A DNA stretch of 64,000 nt from Telmatactis stephensoni (Eukaryota > Cnidaria > Anthozoa > Actiniaria > Isophelliidae). Below, piece after piece: positions 11,760 through 24,700 of the stretch (within the stretch, counting starts at the first letter, position 1; every line of letters begins with the position of its first letter). The notes beneath the pieces were generated by a model. That model saw only the letters and a program-made list of their open reading frames with translations. It made no database searches and was not told the origin of the DNA. The translations under genes were made by a program, and so were the position numbers. The stretch spans positions 352,001 to 416,000 of the forward strand of contig JALIZF010001772.1 in NCBI GenBank assembly GCA_029948255.1, in the 5' to 3' direction.

Positions 11760-12208
11760 TTTTAAGATGATTTTGTTCCAAATCAAGAAAAGATATACTC
11801 ATCAATATTCGCAATATCCTCAATTTTCAACATTGTGAAGTTGACGCACGCGATGAATGAAGTTCTAGATTTTGGATGACAAGTTCACTACACTGCTTGA
11901 GCACATACAGCCATTGATCTTTAACTTGTCTTTTGAGACTAAGACATTAATAACCCAATCACATTTAGTAAATTTTTAACATTTTAAGGGAATTTTTAGA
12001 TTTGTGAACCTCAAGTGCACCTCATATTAGAACATCGTTCTCCAATGGCACCCCCCAAGGCCAATCACGTGCCACGTGGAAAGAAATAATGATGATGACG
12101 ACGATGACGATGTCGAATTCGTTTCAAACAATTTCATATTTTTCAGGAATCATAAATGGTGCAAATTTTTATTGTTTTAATATTTATCACCTTATTTAGT
12201 TTAATAAA
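11760..12208 (+). terminator. 3' UTR and poly(A) signal of the caspase-like gene
   Basis: After the TAA stop at 11757-11759 the sequence is AT-rich and non-coding. The first canonical AATAAA on the plus strand that I noted is at 12203-12208, within TTTAATAAAGC. The cleavage position is not determined. Confidence 0.5.
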
Positions 12209-14579
12209 GCTTAAACCATGTACTGGAGTGTACGACATTCTTAGAGCTTCTGGTCTTCATTGATGAAACGTGACGGATCAAGAAGACGATTCATGTTTTC
12301 TCATGGTAAACGAACTAATAATATCTCCAGGCCGTGGTGTCTTATATGTGGCTTGATTGAACTACTTGCGGCCAGATATCTGGCCCACAAGGGTTTGTAA
12401 CTTATAAGGCCCAGTTCAGACGTCGCATCTCACATGTGCAAAGTTGCACTGAATGGGAGACTTGCACTAACTAGTCACGTGACCCTATCTCCCCTAAATT
12501 AAGCAGCACCGTCACAATGAATGAATTCGCTATCAAATGCGTCACATCGATGTTGAGTAAAATGGCAAAGTTTCGGGAAGATTGCTCTTAAGGTATCAGG
12601 GTACCCCAAAGTTTCTCAAAAGGGTCGACTTTTACTTTTTTACATTTTCTGATAGAATACACAATAAGCTATGATTTAGTGAAAAAATTATTTCACTAGC
12701 GGTTTTTAATAGCGAGTTATAAGCGAAAAACTTTTTTCCGGTTTAATCCCTGTCAATTATCTGTTGACATCACAATTGATCTGTCATCAAGAGAGCTTGT
12801 CGGTGAAGAATACAAAGTTCAATGGGATCAAATGGTCTTGACTTCCCGACATTTGTGTGGGAAATGTAACAAGATTTTGGTTGCCCTTTACTTCAGCTGC
12901 ATGTCATCGGGCAAGATTATTATGTGTTATAATCCCCTTGTATCAACAAACCCGCTTCTTGGCTACAAAACACATTTTTGCGTTTTTCTCGGAAGTGAAT
13001 TTACGTTCAATTAGCCGTGTATTTTGAGTTCCCGGTCAAAGGGATTTTAATGGATTCATCTGAAATCTGGCAGAGGTCGTCTTCGATAGTTGTTCTTTAA
13101 AAGTATGTTTTTTGATTTTCGATTTTTTGCTCCATTCCAAAGTTATCGTCTGTTTTGTATCGGATACAGCTATTTTGGCGGTGTTGTAAGTTTACGAACG
13201 TATAACAGAACAACGGGGCAACTAATCAAAATTCTGAGACACACTTTTGACAAGTGATATCTCAGGATCTCAGAATGATAGTAAACATTGTTTTCGGATC
13301 AATATTGATTGACCGGGAACTCCGCGAAGACACCTCGGTGAAATTTTGAATAATTCGCTCTAACCTAAAAGGAAAAAAAAATGACAAAAACATAATAGTA
13401 ATTGTTTCTACATTTATTCAGCTTTCTAAAAATGTATACTTTAACAGGAGCCCATTGACTTTAATGAGTTTAGACTAAACGTTTTTGGCGCAATATAGAG
13501 TTGAACACACACCGGTCGCTAGGTACCCGAATTTTTAAAACATTTAGCATTTTCACAAAGAAATGTACGGTGGACGGGTATCACACGTCCGGCGAGCCTC
13601 GTTATCATGCTAAACACACATTTCTTTATAAAAATCCCACAAAAATATCTAGCTTCTAAAATTTGTAACTTCGTCAGTTTAAATGCAATCTTTAAGTTTT
13701 ATTAATATTGATGTGATGAATTTGTTTATGTAATCACATGATTTTGAGTGCAATTTAGAATGAATTAGGACGAGTAAATTTGTTAGCGTTTGACAAAATT
13801 ACACGAGCCCGCCGTAGGTCGTGTGCAATTTGTTATCATTGAAAAAATTACGAGTCCTTATTTATTTTAAATTGCACTCTGCAAATTTTAAAATTTCTAT
13901 CAAAAGTGTCAGTCTACTCAGTTTTTTTGGAATCAAAACTGTTTACAAACTTACAGCTTCGTTGAGTGAATCCAACTTCCTCTGTTGAGTCGGTCACCAT
14001 TGTAGTCTCGATCGACATATCCCGTAGTACCATTTCAGAAGACAAATTCAACAGAAAATGGGCATTTTCTTTACTCTTCTACTCACATGATGATGAAAGC
14101 TGCAATAATTTCCAGATTTTCAAATGCCAGCTGAATTTTTCCATTTTATACAGGTGAATTTTCGGCGAATCTACGGATCACGTTTGGTTCAACAATGGCG
14201 AACTGAATCTCATACTAAAACTAACAAGACGCACACGTGCGTTCACTCGTGCCCCGGGAGCCCTTCAGTGACCGGCCCCGTGCGTACTCTTCCCCGAGCC
14301 GTTTCACGCATTCTTCACTTAACCGTAACATAATAAAGACCTTTTTTGACCTTTATAGAGAATATCTGATTAGTCAATTTGTCTGTCAGCAGCTTAGTGT
14401 TTGCCTTTATCCCAACATGCAAAAAATATACCAGTTTATTCAACTTTTTATTTCACTATATATCTCAATTTTGCTGTAAAGACTTCTACAACGACGTTTT
14501 TGACACAATAACAAATCGTGTATTTTTTCGGCGTTCATGTTTCAGATGTTTTATCTATTACGTGACCAAACGCATCAGG
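12209..14579. other. Intergenic, no gene recognised
   Basis: AT-rich sequence with short random reading frames only. Around 13750-13870 there are loosely inverted ACAAATTGCAC/GTGCAATTTG motifs (GTGCAATTTAGAATG, then GTGTGCAATTTGTTATCA, then AAATTGCACTCTGC). They resemble the better-preserved palindrome at 25622-25767 and suggest a decayed copy. Nothing else stands out. Confidence 0.5.
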
Positions 14580-14855
14580 TCAAATAGAGCCTTGATTCCA
14601 TGAAAATATATAAATAAATTGTCTGGCCAGAATTGTGTTAAAATTCATTACAAACCTAAACGTCTCAAGATCTCTTGAATGCTTGAATGAAAAATATAAT
14701 TGACTTGCCTCTATATGCGTTCGTTTAGCAACATGTAGGGTGAGAAATTCGTAGATTTCCAGCTCAAAGGAATTGCCCCGAGTCGCGAGAGCTTCAGTTT
14801 TCAAGTACTCCATCGGAGTTCGATATTTGGTCAAAGTATTGGAGATCAAGCTCAA
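14580..14855 (-). other. Uncharacterised 91-codon reading frame, possibly a dispersed repeat
   Basis: Minus-strand frame with a balanced amino-acid composition (NSFELEIYEFLTLHVAKRTH) but no domain I recognise, no neighbouring exon and no clear splice sites. It could be a fragment of a repeat with coding ancestry or a chance frame. I do not assert a gene. Confidence 0.2.
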
Positions 14856-16020
14856 AATAACAGCCCATTCTGAAGCTCTTATAAGTGTCTAGGTATATCT
14901 CGAGTTAAAAGCTCCATTTTTTATTGTCTCACTGCTGGAAAAGCCTGTCTCTGAAAGCCATTTTTTGGGCTGTCCGCCATCTTGCATTCCTAAAGTTCCT
15001 CACTGGCGTTCGCTACGAAGAGTAGGCGATGAATGAAGGGCATTGTTTCTTCCGCTCTTGACCAATCGGGAGTGCATCACTTAGCCGATTGCGCTAAGAA
15101 TGCTGACTCAGAAATGCTGCATTCTCGTGGACGACGAGAGAAAAAACATTTGCAATTTATAACTCGTTCCCGGCCTAAAGGCCTGGGCACGAGTAAAAAG
15201 CAGTGTCCAACTCTATATTTTCCTTAAAAAGTTTGTCTTATCTTCTCCACTTGCTCGATTTTAGACATCTAACTACTGGAAAAAGACTTCCTTGAGAGTC
15301 CATAAAGGTAATGAATACGGAAACATCATATAACTTGTCAAGGATTCATTTGCAAAGTTCAATCGGCTGAGTAAAATGTTTGAGCGGAAATTGGCGACTC
15401 GCGCTCGCGTTAGTGCAAAATTATTTCTCAAAATGGCTGTAGCTTCCAAATTTATCCACCATTTTGTTTTTGTTTCTAACTGTAGTAGTGTACAAATTCT
15501 GAAATTTCTGAGTGCAAATTTGTAAATTTTTTAAGTACAAATTTTGAAATTGAATTTGATTGCATGGCTATTTGGAAAACTTTGAAATAAATTGGCGTGC
15601 TTTCAGCCAATCATATTTCAGAAATTTTTGTATGTATATGATTAGATATTGAATTCGTTTTTCCGATAAATAAAATATTTTTATAATGTCGACACGAGGG
15701 TCTATAGTCATAAGTTGTTCTGCGTTACTCGAGAACGATCGAGCGTTACTTCAATGAGTCCTAAAAAAAATTAACCAATAATAAGTGTGACCGTGACCTT
15801 TACTGACCTTTTGCACGATTGAAACCTTTATAGTGGCGCCAATCTGACTATCTCTCTGTATCCCAGTAACGAGTGCGACCTAAATACGTCACCAATTCAC
15901 TAAGTGTTAGCCAATAACGAGCGTCGGGAATTTATTTCAACCAATAACATCTCTCACCGTGGCCTCAACGGACCTTCTACACTTTTGAGACTCACTCGCG
16001 ACTGCTTGGCAGGCTATGCC
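14856..16020. other. Intergenic, no gene recognised
   Basis: No coding signal. The two segments near 15700-15770 and 15840-15980 share CCAATAA, GAGCGT and GACCTT motifs and may be one old duplicated repeat. Confidence 0.45.
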
Positions 16021-16800
16021 CGGTGAGGAAAAATCTCATTATTAGATCTCATAAATGTTTGAAGGGCAAATATAATTTTTTACTGGTTTTGAAAGCCATT
16101 TTGTTAGTTGGCCGCCATCTTGACTTCTCTTTCATCCTCGCGATCCTTCGAAGAGGTTCGCAGCTCTTTGTACTCGTTGCGGAACGGCCACTGGCCTATC
16201 GCAACATGTGTGCGCGCTTGTATGTAATAAGCGTACTTGACTTGAGAGACATCAAGAGCAGTAGCAAAGAACTCGTCATAAAGTCTTCGATAATAATAAT
16301 AATAAAAAAACAGCAAACAACTTTTACCACCGTGTGCATAATTACGCGTCCAGCCAGACTAAAGTCTCGATTGGGATTTGGTCAATAGGCTACCGGAAAG
16401 CCAGCAAAGTGTACAGATATTGTATAGGAAACTCCGCCTCTGTCTGGATTTTTGGTAGCCTATTGACCAAAATCCCAATCGAGACTTTAGTCTGGCTGGA
16501 CGCGTAATTATGCACACGGTGGTAAGAAAGCCTTCAAAATCGGTACTCAGCAAAATCAAAATCGCTGACTTGTAATTTGACTTGCACCACCAAGAGCTCT
16601 ACGAGGTATCACGAAGAAACATTTTCTCCGATGGTCTTCATCAATACTGGTTTGTACGGAATCCGCCGAGTAACAAATTTGAGCATGCGCTGTTCCAGCC
16701 TTTTTGCATTTTGTTACGGACAAAGGACGAACGAGAACACGAAGAAAGGGGAAACCTTAACTCGTGGCCACGCCCGCTGAGTAAAAACTTTCATCCCACT
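16021..16800 (+). repeat. Upstream part of the triplicated SLC22 unit (copy 1)
   Basis: Segments here match 45.89-46.31 kb in the same order: CTCGTTGCGGAACGGCC, CGTACTTGACTTGAGAG, CAGCAAAATC with AAATCGCTGACTTGT, and GAGTAACAAATTT followed by AGCATGCGCTGT. This copy contains the hairpin insertion 16324-16525, which is absent from the later copy. The positions are consistent with 5' flank or promoter sequence of SLC22 copies 1 and 3. Confidence 0.7.
16324..16525. repeat. 202-bp foldback element inserted in copy 1
   Basis: Arms of about 70 bp (16324-16394 and 16456-16525): TTACCACCGTGTGCATAATT against AATTATGCACACGGTGGTAA, continuing through ACGCGTCCAGCCAGAC and CGATTGGGAT. They are perfect apart from one indel and enclose a 61-bp loop. 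The corresponding place in copy 3 (about 46075-46085, CAACTTTTAAGATTT) lacks it. Confidence 0.85.
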
Positions 16801-16816
16801 GTCTACTGAAGGACAT

Positions 16817-16992
16817 TTAAATCTTGGGTTTCCTGTACTTGTTATCAAAGTCAACGCATACATTGACCTCACTACTGTGAATAAGGAAAAGAGCAGCTAG
16901 ATTCCGTACCCGTATCGATTTACATTTGCAGCCAAGATCAGAGTATTGACCCCGAGAAGACGTTCTTCTCCGCATAATTGACTGTAAACAAG
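16817..16992 (+). promoter_or_regulatory. Candidate non-coding first exon of SLC22 copy 1
   Basis: A block conserved three times, once upstream of each SLC22 gene (also 26399-26576 and 46446-46624). It includes GGGTTTCCTGTACTT, ACATTGACCTC, ATTTGCAGCCAAGATCAGA and ends in CAAG/GTAAGACAATAGCTTT, a near-consensus donor. The ATG-bearing exon of every copy begins right after an acceptor, so an upstream untranslated exon is needed. Neither the transcription start nor the exon's 5' limit can be seen. Alternative: just conserved flank. Confidence 0.4.
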
Positions 16993-17099
16993 GTAAGACA
17001 ATAGCTTTCATAATCTGTTACTGGCAAGCTACTAGAAAAATACCAAGATTGCATACAGCAGAAAAGTTCAGAATATCTATTGTGCTACCCTACACCATT

Positions 17100-18360
17100 C
17101 TTCGTTTGGATATTACGTCACACGGATCACAAAAATTCAAACTAAAATGATCTAAAATTTAATTTCGAATCCTATCAGTTTATTTTAACATGTGTTTTAG
17201 GAAATTGCGATGTGAGTTATTTTGTAGACTTATAATCAGATATTTTGATGGGCTCGATGGTTTTTTTGGCCGAGTTGTGGAAGCCCTAGAATCTTTGAGT
17301 TGTGTCACACATCTGCACACATCGTAAAGTCACGCGTCTAAAATGCCGTGGAAATTAATATAATTGTGTCAAATTAAGTTAGTTTGGTTTTATATATACT
17401 AAGAAATGCTATTCATAATTAAATTAAGTGATATTTATCAACTTTATGCTTGAATTTATGTCCTGAAATTTTGGCAGCCATGTTGGTAGGCTCAGTTTTC
17501 AGCCGACGGCTGAAAACTGAGCCTACCATGTTGGAAGATAACGATATGTCCTCCAAGATGTCCAAGATGGCGCCGTCATTCGCCAATAACTCGGTAAAGA
17601 ATGCTCTTGTGCTCCAAACATCTTCCCAGAGGTGTTGCTTTAATTGCTCTTACAAGCCCATAAGCAACTTATTTTATTTAGCAAAAGTAATATTATTTCA
17701 AAATTTCAAAACATCAATATAGTTGCTGGTGACAGCCCCTGGCCATGCATGACCTTTTAGAATTTTAGAATGTTCGCGTGTTGTGTTTGATTGTAATTTT
17801 TAAATTAAAATTGGTGTGCTCGACTTTAACAATTATCCCGCTTCGATCAGCGTCGCACAAGTCGTTAAAACAACCCAGTTTGAACGATTCCAATATACAA
17901 ACATCTTAGAAAATTACGAGCGATATGAAATTGAAGACATTGCTACGAAAGATTTCTAAACCAGCATATGGTACTGATTGAAATAGGATCCTCAAAGTAA
18001 AATAAACATTAGTCTGGAAATTAGAAACCTAACCGTTTGCTGAGACTACCGTTAGAATCCTTTTTAGTCAGGATGCAAAGTCGGTGTGTTTCACGCTCAC
18101 TGGTACCTCTACCACTTACACATGTATGTAGTGGATACTGATAATATCAAGAGAAGGTACGGTTGTTATTAAGAATTCGTGGATTTTACGTTCTAAAAGG
18201 TCATGGCCGGGGACCAGGCGCTGTTTTGATCACGATTTCGCCGTGGCCAGTTCGGCCAGATCGGCAGTTGGTTCGTTAACCTTCGTAGGTTACATATCTT
18301 GGTCATCTCTGAGTAAACAAATGACCACCGTGATGAGAAAACAAGGGCCTTCTTTACCTA
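17100..18360. other. Probable 5' UTR intron of SLC22 copy 1, no gene recognised
   Basis: No coding signal. It contains the perfect palindrome at 17485-17527. It would be intronic if the first-exon proposal is right. Confidence 0.4.
17485..17527. repeat. Perfect 21-bp-arm palindrome with 1-base loop
   Basis: GGTAGGCTCAGTTTTCAGCC plus G, a single A, then the exact complement CGGCTGAAAACTGAGCCTAC plus C. The flanks repeat: CCATGTTGG precedes and begins the left arm, and CCATGTTGG also closes the right arm and follows it, so ATGTT flanks both sides. Confidence 0.95.
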
Positions 18361-18510
18361 CCCGAACCTGAGAAAGAAGTCGAATTCTACATTCCACACA
18401 AGGCAGTGATGCTGAGACCACTAAACTCCGCATCGTATACGACGCTTCAGCGAGAGCTATACCGGACCGGAGGCACTCTCGCTGAACGCCTGCCTGCGTT
18501 CGAGACTGCG
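18361..18510 (+). pseudogene. BEL/Pao-like retrotransposon reverse transcriptase fragment
   Basis: Two plus-strand frames give EVEFYIPHKAV and then, after a frameshift, ETTKLRIVYDASARA followed by SLNACL in a further frame. FYIPHH.V...TTK.RIV.DASA..SLN is the start of the reverse transcriptase domain in BEL/Pao elements (family knowledge). Frameshifts and a stop make it non-functional. It lies shortly upstream of the ATG exon of SLC22 copy 1 and has no obvious counterpart before copies 2 and 3. Confidence 0.65.
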
Positions 18511-18700
18511 TTCTCGATAGAACCTCAGTCGGGGCTTTCCTGAAATCTTCAAGACGACTGCGCGGGCATAACTTAGAACATTCTTGCTTAGAGTCTTGTA
18601 GGTACTATGAGGTTTGGTAGACAAACTTTTTAACAACGAAATCACCACTTTCTCTAATCTCATACCTGTTTAATCAATACATTTTTTTCAGCTTGTTACC

Positions 18701-21700
18701 ATGGCTACCAAGGCGAATCGAAAGGAGTTCGATGATGTCTTTACTCTTATTCGAACTATGGGTCCATACCAAATCATTCTGTACTTCGGACTTTGCTACC
18801 TCCAAATACCCATGGGCATTTTCTTCAAACACTCTCTGTTTGCCCTGGGGACCCCCCAGTTCCATTGTGCTGATGTAAACAGTACGTGTCCACCAAACAA
18901 ATGCTGTAACAATTGTAGTGATTATCAATTTGATGGACAATTTACAACTACTGTGAGCGAGGTAAGGCTTCATTGAATAGCTAGCTCGCCCTTCGAAGAA
19001 TGTCGGCTCTATTTGTAAGACAAGGCCGGACCAATGAGCGTCCACGATTTCGGTCACATGGGCTTGTAGTGGACCAGACATTAGAAAATACACATTTGAT
19101 TTTTGTTGAGAGAGGAAAACCGGAGGAACCCGGAGAAAAACACCTTTATGACGAAGGTTATATTAACCCAAACTCTGCTCGAGGCGGACAAGGAGCGATC
19201 AGTGAACAGATTACTGCAATCGTCAACTGTACCACCCAGTCCATGTTTGAGGCTCAAACTTGTCTTTATAGTCGAATAGCCCTTTCTTAGGGAGGGGAGA
19301 AGGGAGGAAGAGACTTTCTCATTGAACCACATGCACAAATTGTAGTTTGAAGGCCGTTGCTGCACGCGCACGAGCCAATGCGTTTCCAAAAATTCGTATA
19401 AAAATAAAATTAAATAAACAACTGTTTATTTGAGTTTCAAAATTGCACACTAATTCAGGGACACTGTACTCGCGATATGATCGCACCCACTACCATGCAC
19501 TACACTATAATATTCTATGCATGCAACTCTCAACTCCAAAGTTCTTTTTTAATGGAGGGAGGAAAACCGACGAACTCGGAGAAAAACCCTCGAAGCAAAG
19601 GAAAGAAGAAACTGACAATTACAACTCACATGAAGTGCCCCGCTCTGGAATCGAACCAGGAACCACAGCGATGACAGGCGAGAGGTCAAACGCTCGACCA
19701 CTTTGCTCCCCTTCGTACACCACACGAAATTTGAATATAAATGTCTGATAATACGTTTGTTTTTAGTGGAATCTCCTGTGTGATCGTGCATATCTTGGTG
19801 CTGCTATTCAGTCCAGTTACTACGCTGGCATGCTTATTGGTTCTATTGGCAGTGGATGGATCGCTGATGCATTTGGGAGGCGTTTGTCGATATGTCTTAG
19901 TCTGGGATTTATGGTAAGTATTACTGGGTTTCAATCATTCACTTCAGATGCAAAGATAAAGAAACGGTAGCCATGTTGGATGAGCAAACAATAGAACTCT
20001 TGCGATGAAGACGCTAGTGTGCGACAAGCCCGACCTTGTTTGCGCAGGGTCTTGCAAAGAGATGACACACTAACCCTCTTGGGGCTGCATTTAAAGGCCT
20101 TTTCTGCGGAGCCTGCTTTGAGTGATGAGATTAGAGCTTTCTGTTTCAAAAGTGTTCGATGTCACCATAGATATTCCTACGAAAACGCGCAACGCCGATC
20201 GCGATAAAAGCAGGCCATGTGATCCTCTTTTCAATATCTTCCGTTTCCCAGGTACCTGATGTTTAACCTCTCTACTAGCATTGACCCTAGCCTCCTACCA
20301 TGCAACGTAAGGACGGACCTAAAGCCTGGGATTTAAAATCATAAAACATTCTTTACATCTTACGTACCACGTTAGAAAGTGACACATGTTATAATACCTT
20401 ACAAATACTAGTCTTATAATCCAGCGTTAAGACTAGTAACCTACTCAGTTTGAATATCCAGACCCTCAAACTAATCAATTTGTTCTCAATCAACAGACCA
20501 TATTTGCTTTTGCGTCTTCGTTTTCCAACTCCATTCCTCTGATGATCTCCCTTCGTTTTTTCGTTGGCATGTCATTGGCTGGTTGTATGTTAACACAATT
20601 TGTATACATAGTGGAACTGGTTGGCCCAAACAAAAGAACGCACGCTGGCAAAGCACAGGGATTGTTTTGGAAGTTTGGTGCTTGGGCAGCCATCTTAATT
20701 TCATACTTCTTTCGCGACTGGCGAAAAAATATCATGGTTGGAAGCCTTACTGGGATTGTCTTCTTCTTCTTTATTTGGTAATGAATGAAGTGTTACTCCA
20801 TAGACACTGTAGACAAAATAAATTGGCTGAACTTTTGTTCATGTACTTTCTCTTCATCCGCACACAAAATGCATATAAATGTCTAAAGTGCATGCTCAGA
20901 ATCGAGGAACATGGGAAGGTTAAAGTATAAGGAATTCACCGAAGCAATTCTGACCAATTGCATACTTACTAGCTGCCTTCAAGCACGTCAGTTATCAACA
21001 AATCGTAGCGAAAGCTAATCCGATGGGCCATCCATTCAAAATTAATATGGGCATAGATATCAAGATTTGTCCATTATTTTTACTGGCTCTTTATTATATA
21101 AACTTATATCCCTTCCCTACATCTAACCTACCCTAATCCTAACTGGGTCAAGCGTCAACGTTCTTCTCTAATATTGCTATTTCACCCCATAGTAAGTTCC
21201 CAGAAACCGCACGATGGCTGCTTGCACACGACCAAATCGACAAGGCCCTCTCAGTACTGATAAAATGTGGCCCCAAGAAAAAGAAGGAGCTAGACGAGTG
21301 TGCTCTACGAAGCTTACTCGAGGAAATACGAGAGGACGAAAAGCTCCACCTTGCGGAGAACGCCAGCAAAAAGACAACTCCACTAGACCTGGTACGAACT
21401 CCCAAACTCAGAAAATGGACGATGATCGTTTGCTTGAATTGGTAAGATAACATGTTTATTTTCCATGTTTTTTTCCCCGTTTCTCCGTTTTACCGTTACG
21501 TTACAAACAGTAACGTTACGTTATATCACGGCACATACAGTTATGGTACTGTACGGTACCGTTAAATTACCCTATATTGCGGTACAGTTGCGGTACGGTA
21601 CGATACAGTTAAATGTATTTAGTAGCGTTACGGAATGTACACAACTGCGTAATATAAGCATACCAGTTGAGAAGAGAGTGTTCCCTAGGGTAATTCCCCA

Positions 21701-24700
21701 TGCAGGGTATTTAAGATGAAAGATCTGAAGTTATAATCACTCGAAGGCATCTCTTCTAGAGTACACTGGTACTCTCGTAAATTTTCAGTTTCAAAAGTAA
21801 AAAGAAAAAACCCGGACGTTTTAAGTTTATTAGCGAATCTTCCATATTACTTATATATAAGCATGAAAAAGTGACCGTTGCATGACTATATCAAATAGCA
21901 TACATCCATTCAAATCACCATCAGCATATTTTCTATTATATTGCTATATCTACATTGTACTCTGCTATCAGACATTTGCATGAATAAATGAGATGCCCAC
22001 CACCTACTCTGTTGTCCTGTTTATTGTGATAATGCAGTTTAGCTATTAAATATTTTATACTCGTTCAGGAGTGAAAAGAGTATAAGTTACTTTACGGTAT
22101 ATTTATGTGGGAAAACTTATCGCGCAATACCGTGACTGTGCCGTAATATCTATAAAAACATTCCAAATTCCTGCCGTAACCGTACCGTGCACTCTTCGTG
22201 CCGTTTTCCCAGTTATAAGAAATCCGCTCTATGGTGCATTTACATTGCGGCACAGTTACGTTACGGTACAGTTTCGGTGTAGTACAGTTACGTTACGATT
22301 CTAAGAAAATGGCACTGTACCTTACTGTTTTCACCGATACGAAAATCTAAATTACTTTATGCGGCACTTGTTCATGGTACTTAATGGTGATCGTTGTTTT
22401 TTACCAGGACCGTAGTGTCGTTGGTGTTTTTTGGTTTTGATCTGTATACTACACAACTACCAGGGAGTATCTACCTAAACTACTTTATTATGATCTTGAT
22501 AGACATTCCTGTTATATGTGTGGTCTGGTTTACTGTTCTACGGTAAGTATCCATTTGATAGTGCAGGGATTAAGTAATGCAAGCCTGCTCTGGTTGAAAA
22601 TCGGTAAAAAAACACGTTTTATGTTCCTGAGCTTCAAATTAATTAGTATTTATATATATTTTTACACTTGCTGCATTGTTTTGGACAAAACGAGGTCATA
22701 TCATTGCTGTCCAATATCGAAAAGAAAGCTTTTAGGTGATTCCTCTGCACCGCGCACATCGATCTATAGCGCATGGTTCAAAAAGTACAAAATTGCGACT
22801 TTGCAAGCATTTTCATTCAAATTACATCTCGAAACGCTACAAAACACATTTTTGAACACTTTTTCTGATCTCTGCAGCGATGAAAAACGACTTTTTTTGG
22901 AAAACTCGCCCTATTGTACGTTTTTAGAATTATTATTCATAATGTGTTGTACAAAATATCTCGCAAACGAGCTTACTTTCTTGCAATGATTCACAGAATA
23001 AATATGTTTGAAGTCAGAAATAAATTATCGAGAGAAAGAATTAGCCGAGAGACAAGTTGTTGATTTTTGTTAAAATCGAACATTTCCGCGTGCATGTTGC
23101 TTTTTCAGTTGAGTAAAATTGTTCAAAAATGTATCTTACCGAGGAAAAAGAAACTTTCTTGTAAGATATTGTACTATTTTACCTGTTTCTACTAAAATAC
23201 TACAACTAACTCTGGGTCTTTGAAGGTTTTTCTAAGTCCTGATAAACTTATCAACGAGTTAGCCGGAATACATTGAACATTCGCACGAAATCGCTAAAAA
23301 TGCCAAATATTTTCTAAACAAGCACGGTGACCACTTCTTTTTTCTTGGCTTCGAGACAGTAGTGACGCACACAAATATACAAAATATCACATTTTAAGCG
23401 AATGTTTTAAAATTTCGCGTGAACAATGACCGCGAACGTCCCTACTCTGTCAAGTACCCTCAACTGGCGGGATTTCAAGACTCGGTCTCTAGCCTCTTCG
23501 ACCGAAATTCCACCTGCCCTTTCGGGCAAATCCTCCCCGTAAATGAAAGGGAACTCCCCGTCCTTGGGCGAGGAAGTGTGAAGTGGCATGAAATCCTTAG
23601 ATGTAATTTAGTTTAGTACAAACGCACTTAGTAAACAAACATAACATACTAGCCTTCAATGGTGGCGATAAATGACAGATACAATCGTTAATGTAAATGT
23701 TTTCAGATTTGGAAGACGAATTCCTTACTGTACGTACATGTTGATGGTGGGTGTGTGCTCGTTTATTATTGTTGCTTTGCCCAGTGAATATTCCACTGCT
23801 ATCATAGTTCTGGCCACCATAGGACGATCTATTGTGTGGTCAGAATTCAGCAATATCTATTTGATGACCACTGAGCTGTATCCAACAGTTGTCAGGTACT
23901 ATGCAATTATTGTAATCATAGAATCCAAGACGCATGGTGCTTCAGATACTTTAGTTGGCAAGTGGAGGCTGTTTTATTTTAGTAGGGAGGAGTATTCCGT
24001 TCGTACACACGTGTACTATTTTTCAATGAATTTGCCTAATTTGTGTGTTTCTTTAAACCACACCTAAATTTCCGAAACAGGCCCAAGGATTAAATTTGCT
24101 CAACGCGTAATGCTACATTCTAATCTAGTTTAGCTGGGGGCATAATTTCGAATGGAACATCTACAATATTGTAATTTTTGGGGGGATGAAGGGGGGATCT
24201 AGGAGTCTTCGAGTTATACGGTATTATTTTATCATTATACAGGAATACAGCAATGGGCATGGGCTCCATGTTTGCACGAATTGGTGCCATTCTCTCTCCT
24301 TTCATTGTCATGGTGGTAAGATATTATTATTGAATTGTCATTCTTAAAAAACATGGCTACAAAATTATATGATAATCTTCTCATACTTCTCATAATCGCC
24401 AAGCTAATATTGACTTAACTCCCCTTAATTCACGAAACATCCTTTACACATTTCAAGTTTTTAAAACAAAGCTCTGTGGAGCTTCAAAATCGCTCCGCTA
24501 AAAAAGACAGAAAAACAAAGTGTGTGGCTACTAGTTTTCAATTTTTGGCGGATTTTTTACGACCTTGAAGTCGATTTTTCACCAAAGGAAAATTAGCTCT
24601 GAACATCCCAAAAACCTTATTTTTTTCCTGTCGTCTGCAGTTAACTGGCATACAGTTTCTTGACATGCGCAATACGTTTTTCTGCCCTGTCATCTACACA

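Noticed and set aside
20583..20930. 115-codon frame overlapping SLC22 exon 3 (and counterparts at 35574 and 54167)
   Set aside because: Out-of-frame shadow. The in-frame reading with LRFFVGMSLAGC matches the SLC22 family and splices in phase.
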